Below are positions 10,291-19,539 of a stretch of 64,000 nt of DNA, in pieces. Each line of letters begins with the position of its first letter. The stretch's first letter is position 1. Under the pieces are notes generated by a model. It was not told the DNA's origin, searched no databases, and saw only the letters and a program-made list of their open reading frames with translations. This stretch comes from Corticium candelabrum (taxonomy: Eukaryota > Porifera > Homoscleromorpha > Homosclerophorida > Plakinidae), in NCBI RefSeq assembly GCF_963422355.1, contig NC_085098.1, positions 232,001-296,000 on the forward strand, given 5' to 3'. Position numbers and translations under genes: made by a program.

Positions 10291-10537
10291 AGCGTGCGGG
10301 CCAGTAGTGTCTGGGGCGAGGCTAGGATCAAATACTCGGACACCTGTTAATTAACTGTTAGCTGTTAGGTCTTTCTCCTCCACGGGCGGAGTGACCGGCT
10401 GGACACTCGAGCCTAGTGTAGACATGGAGCTACATACAGCTCTGTGTAATTGGAGCTATCGACTTTTAGCGCGCGGGGTATCATTCACTAGAATGTTGCA
10501 CACGCTACATTTGTATCTCTCTCTATCTAGAGGAGAA

Positions 10538-10642
<105 letters not shown>

Positions 10643-11928
10643 AGCGAGTCCGATCTCTACCGAATTTGGCTCGCGCACGCCGAATTCCTAACGGTCGAAA
10701 GTGAAGCTGTCGTCGTCTTCTGGGCTTTTCCCGCGGCGACGCAATTTCTAGCCGACGGAACCCGCCTCCGCTCGCTCGCGAGTATCTCCGTAACGGCGTA
10801 TTGGATCTGCACAGAATTTAAACTGCCCGTTCCCGACGTCGGACGGTACGCACGTTTATTGCGGACGAGTCGGAAAACAAAAAATAGTAGTTTGCAGATA
10901 TCCGGGTCTTGAAAAAATACGCCCACCTACGCGAAGAGCTGCCGCGTTCGATAAACATGTTTCCCGAAATGCCAGCAATGTCCCCGAAGTGACGACGTTT
11001 AGCGGGATTGTCGTAATAGAGAGAGTCGACACGCGTCAAGACTTGTATGGTTATATACGGGGAACGAATTATCCGGGTGAGTACGTTGCACGTGACTTTT
11101 AGTGCTGCTCTGATATGTATTTCCGAACGGGATTCGCGTCGAATAGTTGCCAAAGTCGATACACCTGTTCGGCAGCAACGTCTTCGAAGTAACGCGGCGT
11201 CCAAGTCGAAATGGCTTCAACCAATCACTAATCCAACGGGATTTTTGGAAACGGGACCCTTCGTTACATTACTTTGTCTTCAACGGGATACTATCTATAT
11301 AACAATCAGAACGGGATACCATTGACCGGGATAGAACTCTGAACGAAATTCTTCATGAGAATTCTGTCAGGCTGCTAATTCTTCAGAGATACACCTAATT
11401 AATTCCCCTATTAAACTAGAACGAGATACTCGTGCAACAGCATCGAATAGATTTGCATACATTGAGATAATCGAATCTTGCTAATTTCTCCGAACGGGAT
11501 ATAATTGAACGGGATATAACCCTGAATGAGAATTCTGTCTGGCTGCTAATTTTTCAGAACGGAGTAAACATGTATGTGAACTCATGCAACAACATGAATT
11601 TGTATACAACGTTAATTAACTTTATGAAAATTCTGTCGGGCTGCTAAATCTGTGAATTGACGCCACAATGGATTACCTAGCTATTGGTTTCTTTTACTAG
11701 AGTTCAAGAGACGACGTACATTTAGTACGTATAAGAGCATTTCAAGGAGCGCTTCATTTCTTTCTTGCAAGTTTTCTAAATTAGAACTAAATTGACGTCA
11801 ACTTGAGTCAGCTGTCACTTTAGCCAAAGCTAACGAGCGGCATACGGAATCGAATTGTAACTCGCTGGTAGTTACTACACAATTGATGACAATGAATGCA
11901 CCCGGGCGAAGCCGGGCAATTTAGCTAG
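10643..11928 (+). mobile_element. Helitron-like element, copy 2 of the repeat module with 3' end
   Basis: The first 350 bp match the module at 2053-2414. The rest has repeated short phrases: AACGGGATA-type units from about 11230 to 11520, and ATTCTGTC(A/T/G)GGCTGCTAA at about 11362, 11532 and 11630. It ends with a GC-rich hairpin and CTAG (11901-11928), the layout of a Helitron 3' terminus, followed by T. The 5' end is not certain; TCTCTCTCTATCTAG near 10517, just before the TG tract, is a candidate. No Rep/helicase is present, so this would be non-autonomous. Confidence 0.5.
11901..11928 (+). other. Helitron-type 3' hairpin and CTAG end
   Basis: CCCGG and CCGGG pair around GCGAAG (11901-11916), followed 8-9 nt later by CTAG (11925-11928) and then T. 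Hairpin plus CTRR before a T is the standard Helitron end. Confidence 0.6.
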
Positions 11929-11987
11929 TGTGTAATAGGCACCGCTGGTAAACTCAATGTGTGTATCTAGAGCTCAAATTGTCTCTG

Positions 11988-11989
<2 letters not shown>

Positions 11990-12077
<88 letters not shown>
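11990..12077. repeat. (TG)44 microsatellite
   Basis: Uninterrupted TG repeat that directly abuts the truncated 5' end of the LINE. Confidence 0.98.
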
Positions 12078-12081
<4 letters not shown>

Positions 12082-13436
12082 CTAAAGAAAACTTATGACT
12101 CAGTACCTCGTCAAGCCTTATGGAGAGTGTTGGAGAAATGTGGTGTGCCCACAGTAATGCTCAGCATTATTCAGTCGTGTCATCAGCGTATGAGAGCAGA
12201 GGTCAGAGTGGCATCAGATCTATCTGATGCATTTGAGGTGAAAAATGGTCTTAGACAAGGGTGCACTTTGGCTCCTACTTTATTCAACATCTACTTCAAT
12301 GCTATGGTAACATGTTGGCGAGATGAGTGTGCAGAGGCTGGAATTGATGTACTGTTCAAACATGGCAGAAAGCTGGTTGGAGATAGAACTGGAAAGTCAA
12401 GGCTGCAAGTAGTGAGGGTGACTGAGTCACAGTTTGCAGATGATGTGGCTCTGTATTCCAGTTCTCGTGAGGACTATGAAATGGCATCTAGAAAGTTTGT
12501 TGATAGGCAAGAAAATGGGAGTTGACTGTTAACACTCAGAAGACAAAAGGAATAGTAATAGGGAGAGCGATTGATGACATGGATATGGCTTCGGTACAAG
12601 TTGATGGAGGGGAAATTGAGATGGTGGATTGCTTTACGTACTTGGGGTCTAATTTATCAAGAGATAGAGATGTCACACTAGATGTTACCAGTAGAATCGA
12701 AAAGGCTTGCAAAAAGCTTTTGGAGATTTGAGAGGTCCTATTTTCAACAATTCTAACTTGTCAGTGGCTACCAAGAGAGCAGTCTACAGAGCATTGGTTT
12801 TGGCAGTGCTATTGTATGGAACTGAAACTTGGGTGCTAAAAGCTCAACACACAAAAAGGCTAAATGTCTTTCACAATCGTTGTGTAAGAACCATACTTGG
12901 AGTCAACAGATTTGAGCAATGGCAGGAGAGGTTAACAACACGAGTTTTAGTTGAAAATTTTGGCATCCATTGGACGATCCCTGACATCATAATGGAGCAG
13001 CGATTGAAGTGGCTGGGTCATGTGGGTAGAATGAATGAAGAACGACTTTCAAAGAAACTTATGTTTGAGGAATTGAGGAAGACAAGACCTTGCCATGGAA
13101 CAAGAAAGAGATGGAGAGATCTAGTTAGTCAAGATCTGCAATTAGTAGATACCAAAAACATCTGGTACCAGAGGTGCCAAGACCGGAATGGGTGGTTCAG
13201 TCTTTGTCAAAGAGGTGTTGAGAAGGTAGTCACAAATCGTGGGAAAAGCAGATGTGCAGCGAATGTACGATTCCAAGGAGAAAGTTTCTTATGTGAATGT
13301 AGAAGATCATTTAGACGACACGGCGACCTCACAAGACACAGGCGGTTTTGTCCTACTAATTTGCCAGTTGCCCAGGAGCACAATCCAAGGGCTCCGCTAT
13401 CATAGTTTTTTTTACTATGGGCGGCTTCAAGGTTCA

Positions 13437-13437
<1 letters not shown>
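12078..13437 (+). pseudogene. 5'-truncated LINE reverse transcriptase with C-terminal zinc finger
   Basis: The reading begins inside the RT domain at DLKKTYDSVPRQALW and contains NGLRQGCTLAPTLFN and the catalytic FADDVALYSS. After a frameshift near 12520 it has TKGIVIGRA and FTYLGSNLS; after a second near 12718 it has LLYGTETWVL, RCVRTILGV and WLGHVGRMN. It closes with a C2H2-like CECRRSFRRHGDLTRHRRFC. Endonuclease and first RT motifs are missing. The stop at 13403 is followed by about 35 bp and a long GT tract, which may be the element's own 3' tail. The two frameshifts make it inactive. Clade (CR1/Rex-like) is a guess. Confidence 0.85.

Positions 13438-13438
<1 letters not shown>

Positions 13439-13522
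<84 letters not shown>
13439..13522. repeat. (GT)42 microsatellite
   Basis: Follows the LINE 3' end, with only one TTTGCG transition into the next repeat. Confidence 0.97.
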
Positions 13523-13526
<4 letters not shown>

Positions 13527-13589
13527 GATACGCGGCCACGTCTTTTGTCCGTTCGCAACCGAAATCGGCACGCACAGTCGGTACGCAAA

Positions 13590-14207
13590 GGAGAAGGGTC
13601 AGTGGGTCTTTCGGCCATTTTTAATTTTAAATTTTAAATTTATAAATTTCAATTTTTTTATTTTTTCTATAACGTTTTTATTTTTAAAATTTGCATTAAA
13701 TTTTCAAATTTTAATTTTAAAAAATTATTTTAAAATTTTATTATTTCAAATTTGTAAATTTTTAGTTGCAGTATATTAGAAATTGCTTTGCCGACGAGAA
13801 AGCGGATGTAGTTGTATATATGAACTGATGGCCGGATTTGAACTAACATAAATTATACGCGCATCCGTTCTCTCAAATAATTTGAGTTCATCAGAAAAAG
13901 AAAATTGAAAGAACGAGTAGCAGTGTACGCGGAAGTCGATTGGACGGTGTAGGGGTGCATTCCAACGCGTGCTGATACGTTGATTCAATTAAACTAGGCG
14001 CGGTTTCTGCTAATCACATCAGCACGTGTCAGCTTTCGTATTAAGTTTCTGCACCTGTACTCTGCTTCAGACAGTTAATTAACTGGAAGTGCTATTGAAG
14101 GCGCGTGTATGCATGGCCGCGTCATGAAGATCTACATGCATGAACTCGATCTACTTGTTGAGCGACAAACCACAAACTAATTAGCGTACTATGCGGCGTG
14201 GAGAAAA
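13590..14207 (+). repeat. Left arm of a large foldback element
   Basis: Pairs in inverted orientation with 27922-29245. Shared stretches include GGTCAGTGGGTCTTTCGGCC, TTCTCTCAAATAATTTGAG, AATTGAAAGAACGAGTA and GCGTGCTGATACGTTGATTC. The outermost 150 bp is an AT-rich run of AAATTT-type words. Identity looks like roughly 80-85%, so the arms are old. Confidence 0.85.
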
Positions 14208-14229
14208 CTACTACACTGTATAAAAGAAG

Positions 14230-14665
14230 ATATAACATTCAATTCAACCATTATCAAAATTTGTGTTGAACAACTCATATCATCAACAGAAATAGAATTT
14301 GAATTAGAACTATTTTGATTATAAGCCACGAAGACCTTGTAATTCATTAGCACTTTGCAGCTAAAGTGATGGACATCCAAATAACTATTAGAGATGGAGA
14401 TATTAATATCATCTATTTAAACTATGTCAAAATATTACCACGACCAGTATGTACAAGTTTGTATGAGCAGTTTTACTTCAAAAACTGCAAACTTGTAGAA
14501 GTAGTGATCAGATATGTTTTGACTTAATTAATGGCCGATTTCAAATAACCGGAGTTCTGGTTAATATTACATGAAGATAACATTCAATTCGTTTCAAACT
14601 TAATATTTGTGTTTAACAACTCAGATCATCAGCAGAAATACAATTTGAATAAGAATTCCTTTGAT
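14230..14665 (+). repeat. Imperfect direct repeat pair of about 91 bp
   Basis: ATAACATTCAATTC at 14232-14320 and again at 14577-14665, continuing with TTTGTGTT(G/T)AACAACTCA and ATCATCA(A/G)CAGAAATA. Lies in the spacer of the foldback element. Confidence 0.7.
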
Positions 14666-14790
14666 TAAATTAATTAATTAAGTAAAAAAGCCGTTGAGAA
14701 TCACTGCAATATTGAACCTTCGAAACACAAGCAAAACCCAATGCAGTTGCTTCCAACTGACTGAACAGCGTGCGAATTATCTTTCTTTAC

Positions 14791-14909
14791 TGTGGTACAC
14801 GGCGATTGCAGGTAAAAAGACTGATGTATTATAAGTAAGCGATGTGCTAGATAACCACTGATACGCTAACGTGCGCTAAGACGTAAAACTATTATATTAC
14901 TACATTACA
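14791..14909 (-). repeat. 3' LTR of gypsy A
   Basis: Begins TGTGGTACACGG and ends TACATTACA on the plus strand, matching 27423-27541. Confidence 0.95.
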
Positions 14910-14923
14910 TCACTCCCCCTCAG
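14910..14923 (-). promoter_or_regulatory. Polypurine tract of gypsy A
   Basis: On the minus strand CTGAGGGGGAGTGA lies directly before the 3' LTR start TGTAATG, the expected plus-strand primer site. Confidence 0.75.
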
Positions 14924-15998
14924 ACGAAGGGCTAAAGTCCGAGTCTACAATATAATCATTCAGATATTGTGGGCGAGATCTTTGACGTTGAGATCTTCTA
15001 AGTACTTGAGGAGCTTCAGTACTTGAGTTAGAATCTGAGTTAACGGGATCAGGTAACTCTTCCGGATTAACCTCAGAGTCTGTGGAAATATCTGAGAGAA
15101 TCTCTCTCTGTTGGTTTACATTTGTTTTAGTATCCAAAAGATCCCTCTGTTGGTTTACATCTGTTCTAATATCTTTAAAACGCAAGTTACGTTGTACATA
15201 TGGTTTTATTCTATTATGATGGAGAGTCACATCCTTCCTCCCATATGGTCGACGAACCTTGTAGACTACGTCGGATATCTTTTTAACAACTTTATAAAGT
15301 CCCATCCATCGTGGACAGAAAGAACGAGATACTTGTTTCCCTCCACTAGGACGTGTAATCCACACTAGATCTCCAACACTGTATGGGGTGAAGTGCAACT
15401 TTGATTTGTTGTACTGTCTCTGTCTTTCATTGACCTATGACTGTAGTTTTTTTACCTTTTGGTATATGTCAGGAACAGATGTCAAACTGTTCTCTACATA
15501 AGCCATTGGTGATGTCGTCTTGTGTTCTGTTATCCTGCACACAGAATCTGCTGCAGCTTGTAACAACGTTCGAGGCATCTCTTTGAAAATAACTTATATG
15601 GAATGTCTCCAATCGACTCATGGTACGACGTATTATAGGCCAGTTGGACTTGTGTCAAATGGTTTTGCCATGTTGTATGGTTAGAATCTATCACCTTTGC
15701 TAAAATTTCTCCCAATGTCCTATTGAAACGTTCTACCGCATCATTGGCTTGGGGGTGATATGCCGTTGACTTAGTATGTCGTATTCCATGTTGACTACAA
15801 AATTGTTCAAAAACTCGACTTGTGAAACATGTTCCATTGTTGGAATGAACTACTTCTGGCAGTCCATATCTACCATTCCATTCTTGAACCTTGCAACTTA
15901 CTTCTTCTGTTGTCTGTCGTTGCAATGGGCACAATTCCACATATTTGAAAAATACATCCTGAATAACTAAAATGAATTGTGATCCATTTTCGGTTCGA
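14910..15998 (-). pseudogene. gypsy A integrase core and C-terminal domain
   Basis: Continues the integrase from the other side of element B. The core has SQFILVIQDVF, then VVHSNNGTCFTS where the usual catalytic Asp of the (D)NG motif is Asn, and QANDAVERFNRTLGE with the catalytic Glu. A frameshift near 15540 precedes the C-terminal region (15398-14910: YSVGDLVWITRP, RWMGLYKVVKK, HHNRIKPY). No chromodomain is apparent. Confidence 0.85.
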
Positions 15999-16003
15999 GG
16001 TAA

Positions 16004-16103
16004 CTGTTGCGTCGTTACCGACTATATATTGTTCTATTGCAGCTCGCTTACAGTGTGTACGCAATACTATACCAGACTACACAAAGTACTATATAGTGTC
16101 ATA

Positions 16104-16175
<72 letters not shown>

Positions 16176-16518
16176 TCTAAATCCAGCACGTTCTACAAAG
16201 CCCTAGAAGTTTCGTTCTTTTGGGGGCCTAATCCTGTTCTTGCTCACAAATTTTCTTCTCCAGGAAAGCCTGCCGCTTTGGTTAAAAGTTCCATGGCATT
16301 TCTTACTGCTGGTATTTTACAAGCTTCTACAATGACCAAATTAAGCTTATGGGATGCACAATGTACATACACTGCCTTGGGAAACTCTGCTTGAATTCTA
16401 GCCTTGACACCCTGAGATTTCCGGCCATGTTCTCAGCACCATCGTAACCCTGCCCTCTGAGGATGTCAGCCTCTAACCCATATCGCATTATTGTGTCAAG
16501 TATCAAAGAGGCTAAGGC

Positions 16519-16588
<70 letters not shown>

Positions 16589-16635
16589 AATGAGTACTAG
16601 GGGTAGTCCCATAGTCCCTTACTCTATCTACTACA
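16004..16635 (-). repeat. 3' LTR of gypsy B, with expanded TA tracts and an insertion
   Basis: TGTTGCGTCGTTACCGAC to ATAGTC, then a TA tract (16107-16174), a foreign 345-bp segment, a second TA tract (16522-16585), then GTTAATGAGTACTAGGGG to CTACTACA. The other LTR has one TA tract and no insertion. Confidence 0.9.
16175..16521 (-). pseudogene. hAT-type transposase fragment inside the LTR
   Basis: Minus strand encodes RGQGYDGAENMAGNL, matching the conserved YDGA.NM.G motif of DUF4371/hAT transposases. After a frame change it has a YVHCASHKLNLV-like stretch and CKIPAVRNAMELLTKAAGF. It differs from the hAT at 17100-19415 and is only a core fragment. It lies exactly between two TA tracts. Confidence 0.75.
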
Positions 16636-16687
16636 CTCCCTTCTACTAAATCTCTCGATATCTCCTGGAGGTCTTCTATTGTTCCTT

Positions 16688-19539
16688 CAAGGGCGTCACG
16701 TCTTAGGGGCTAGAGAGGGCGCTAGCCCCCCACTTTTTTAGGGCGTGGCTTGCTATATTTTGAGTCAATTCTATTTTCAACGTTAATTAAACAGAAGTGT
16801 AGCTTGTCTTTAGCTAAATTAGCTGATTCAGCATAGATGTAGTACTGCTATGAAGGACTGCCTGGAAATCGAGGCTAAAGCACCCGGATACGGAAAATGT
16901 CAGCGGGAGACAGCTGTCACAGCAGCAGCTCTGTCAGCCTCAGCAGCGACAAGAACACAAAGCGGAAAGGACAGAAACTCCTTACCACCTTTCTAAGGTC
17001 CACTAACAACGTATCGCGGATTGTTGAAATGGAAAAGTAACACGCCAATTTTTTAGATCAAGAACTTCCCTGCAGCCAGAGTCGTCTCACTCCAAGTCTT
17101 TGTCATCTTTTTGTACGTCAAGGTTCGACGATACAGCTAGTTCTATCGTGACTGTGACTGTCTCTACTAGTACTACTGCTAGTGAATCTGGCCCGAAAGA
17201 TTCTGTGTGTCATGCGTTTGATCCTTGCCGAGGTCCAACTGCTTGTTCTGTGACCAATGGCCCGTATCAACCTTGTGCAAAAGAACTGCCGCATGGGAAA
17301 TTTCCTCAGACGAAATCTGGCACTTGTAATAGGTCCTTTCAACCACACTGGTACACACAATTTTGCTGGCTTGAGTACAGCCCTGCAGCGGATTCCGCGT
17401 TCTGCTTTCCTTGTCGGCTGACAGTAAAGCATAACCTGGATAAACAAGGTTGTCCAGACCAAGCGTTCGTGAGTAGAGGTTTCAGGAAGTGGAAGTCAGC
17501 AGTAGCTGACATGAGGCGTCACGAGGAATCTTTGAGTCATATTTCAAATGTTGGAGTGTGGAAGAATAGCCAACAGCAGGATGCAACCAGAGGAAGTGTT
17601 ATGCAACAGTTGAGTACAGCCTACCAGACACAAGTAGAGCTGAACAGACGCAATTTACGTAAAATTTTTGAAGTAATTTTTTTAATGGGAAGACAAAACA
17701 TCCCATTGAGAGGCCACGATGAATCTAAAGATTCTCACAACAGAGGAAATCTGCTGGAATTTCTTGAATATCTGTCACGGTACTGCCCTGACTTAAAACG
17801 CCATTTGGAAGGAAACTTTCACTACGTAAGCCCCAAAAGCCAAAACGACATGTTGAAACTCATTGCATCTAACATTCAGAAGAGAATTACGACAGCTGTC
17901 AAACACTGCGGCTTCTTTGGACTAATATGTGACGAGTCACAAGACATATCAAGGGTAGAACAAATGTCTGTCAATGTAAGGTTTGTAACAGACAGCCTGA
18001 ATGTAGAGGAGAGGTTTCTTGGATTTTGGCCTTTAAAAGGTACTGACGGAGAAAGTCTGTTTCAGCAACTGACGCAAGTTTTGCTTGAGACGGGCCTATC
18101 AATGTCTATGGTACGGGCACAGTGTTATGATGGAGCGTCAAGCATGTGCGGGAAGCACTCAGGTTTAGCTACCAGGCTTCAGGAGGTCGAGAAGAAAGCT
18201 GGATATGTGCATTGCCATGCCCACAGATTGAACCTCAGTCTTCAAAACAGCTGCGAGAACGTTACAGATGTGCGAAACGTTCTAGGTGCTGTTTCCAGTC
18301 TCTATAATTTACTTGAAGGATCAGCCAAGAGACATGAAAAGTTTCAAGATGTGCAACGAAGACAGAACGAAGGAAAGGGCCCGCAAGCAGTACTCCAACG
18401 ACCATGTCATACTAGGTGGGGTTCCAGGCACGCAGCAGTCCATACTGTTAGGCAACAGTTTGCATCAATTCTGATTGCTCTGGACGAGCTCTCTGACGAT
18501 GCTGCGATCGGAAGTGAAGCTCACTGTTTACTGACTGTTGTATCTTCATTCAATTTTCTCTTCTATGTGTCCGTTCTAGACACTCTACTAGGATTAATCT
18601 CTCATCTATCCCAGTACCTGCAGGGAGAGAACGTAGATCTTCAGGCAGCAAAAAGATCAGCTGATAGCGTCATTGCTACTCTACAAAGTTTCAGAACAAA
18701 TGAAAGTTTTGAGAATTTCTGGCAGTCATCGGAGAAAGAGAGTAAAGCAAAAAACCTGACTCCACCAGCTCTCCTTCGAGCTCGTCGACCTTCTCACCGA
18801 ATTGACGAACGAAGCACGACCCAATATCAGCCACTGTCACCAAAAGAACGTTATCGACAAGCATATTATGAATTATTGGATATCATGGTATCAGACCTAA
18901 CTCGACGCTTTTGTAGCAAAGATTACCGTGTGTTCTGTGGAATTGAGAAGTTGTTGTCCGAGTCAGTCTCGTTATCGGCGCCAGATCAGTCGCTTGTGAG
19001 TGAGATATTACACTTTTACACAGGTGACTTTGACAACACTCAGTTCACGTCTGAAATAAGAGTATTTTACAATTATTCTAAACTGCACTTTTCTAAAGAC
19101 GTTGTGGAGACCGGCAACATAGGTGCTCTTGCTCGTCAGTTTGTTTCTCTCCGTTGCACAGAATTGTTTCCCCAAGTCTTCAAACTGTTCAAGTTGTTTC
19201 TCTGCATTCCTGCTACATCTTCAACTGCAGAGCGGTCGTTTTCTGCTCTAAGGCGACTAAAATCATGGCTGCGAACTAGGATGGCTGACGAGCGCCTCCG
19301 GTCCCTTGCTCTGATGTGCTTCGAATGCGACATTGCTAAGGAACTGGAGAGTAATATTGATGATCTTGTTTCACAATTTGGTGCTCTTTGTGACAGACGT
19401 CTTCCTCTACAATAGTTAGTAAACTTTTTGTAATGTTGATATTAAAAAGAATTTAATATATATGACGCCATGAATTACGTCACATATCTCAGCTTCAAAT
19501 TTGCGCCCCCCCACTTTTGGGACCCATGTGACGCCCTTG
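16688..19539 (+). mobile_element. hAT DNA transposon nested in gypsy B
   Basis: Ends CAAGGGCGTCAC (16688) and its complement GTGACGCCCTTG (19539), flanked by GTTCCTT on both sides (16681-16687 and 19540-19546), consistent with a 7-8 bp hAT duplication. It interrupts the last codons of gypsy B's polyprotein, and removing it restores an open reading that ends at the LTR border. Confidence 0.88.
17100..19415 (+). CDS. hAT transposase (TTF zinc finger, DUF4371 type)
   Basis: Unbroken 771-codon frame. N-terminal TTF-type zinc finger region (residues about 55-165: WYTQFCWLEYSP, SAFCFPCRL, HEESLSHISN). RNase-H-like core with CDESQDIS (first Asp), QCYDGASSMCGKHSG (second Asp) and VHCHAHRLNLSLQN. C-terminal hAT dimerisation region about 690-755 (IPATSSTAERSFSALRRLKSWLR). 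A short open piece from about 16898 may be an upstream exon or leader. Intact frame, clear ends and a nested position make this the youngest and possibly still functional element in the region. ZMYM1-like host genes are related, but the context is a transposon. Confidence 0.9.
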   Translation: MSSFCTSRFDDTASSIVTVTVSTSTTASESGPKDSVCHAFDPCRGPTACSVTNGPYQPCAKELPHGKFPQTKSGTCNRSFQPHWYTQFCWLEYSPAADSAFCFPCRLTVKHNLDKQGCPDQAFVSRGFRKWKSAVADMRRHEESLSHISNVGVWKNSQQQDATRGSVMQQLSTAYQTQVELNRRNLRKIFEVIFLMGRQNIPLRGHDESKDSHNRGNLLEFLEYLSRYCPDLKRHLEGNFHYVSPKSQNDMLKLIASNIQKRITTAVKHCGFFGLICDESQDISRVEQMSVNVRFVTDSLNVEERFLGFWPLKGTDGESLFQQLTQVLLETGLSMSMVRAQCYDGASSMCGKHSGLATRLQEVEKKAGYVHCHAHRLNLSLQNSCENVTDVRNVLGAVSSLYNLLEGSAKRHEKFQDVQRRQNEGKGPQAVLQRPCHTRWGSRHAAVHTVRQQFASILIALDELSDDAAIGSEAHCLLTVVSSFNFLFYVSVLDTLLGLISHLSQYLQGENVDLQAAKRSADSVIATLQSFRTNESFENFWQSSEKESKAKNLTPPALLRARRPSHRIDERSTTQYQPLSPKERYRQAYYELLDIMVSDLTRRFCSKDYRVFCGIEKLLSESVSLSAPDQSLVSEILHFYTGDFDNTQFTSEIRVFYNYSKLHFSKDVVETGNIGALARQFVSLRCTELFPQVFKLFKLFLCIPATSSTAERSFSALRRLKSWLRTRMADERLRSLALMCFECDIAKELESNIDDLVSQFGALCDRRLPLQ

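Larger units (their letters stand above)
8205..10309. mobile_element. CACTA-like non-autonomous DNA transposon, 2.1 kb
   Basis: The ends are CACTACTGACCCGCACGC at 8205 and the complement of CACTACTGGCCCGCACGC ending at 10309. The inverted match continues through CTCGTAAATCGACGTAAA with one mismatch in about 36 bp. TCT is duplicated at 8202-8204 and 10310-10312. The empty site (GCGTCTGGGGCGAGG) is seen, in complement, in the left arm of the host element at 4471-4485. A CACTA tip, 3-bp duplication and repeated subterminal motifs fit the CMC/EnSpm class. No transposase was recognised. Confidence 0.75.
4466..10324. mobile_element. Outer composite DNA transposon with 9-bp target duplication (MULE-like)
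   Basis: GGATCAAAT occurs immediately outside both ends (4457-4465 and 10325-10333). The termini are inverted: TAGCCTCGCCCCAGACGC at 4466 and its complement ending at 10324. The left arm runs to about 4532. The right arm is split into 8149-8204 and 10310-10324 by a later insertion. A 9-bp target duplication and a roughly 70-bp terminal inverted repeat fit the Mutator-like superfamily, but no Mutator transposase is present, so the class is inferred. Two other transposons sit inside it. Confidence 0.75.

Noticed and set aside
15972..16394. 140-codon plus-strand frame with a Tyr-Ile repeat
   Set aside because: It crosses an LTR edge and a TA tract; the real signal is a minus-strand hAT fragment.
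17118..17462. Minus-strand frame over the hAT N-terminus
   Set aside because: Shadow of the plus-strand transposase, whose domains are clear.
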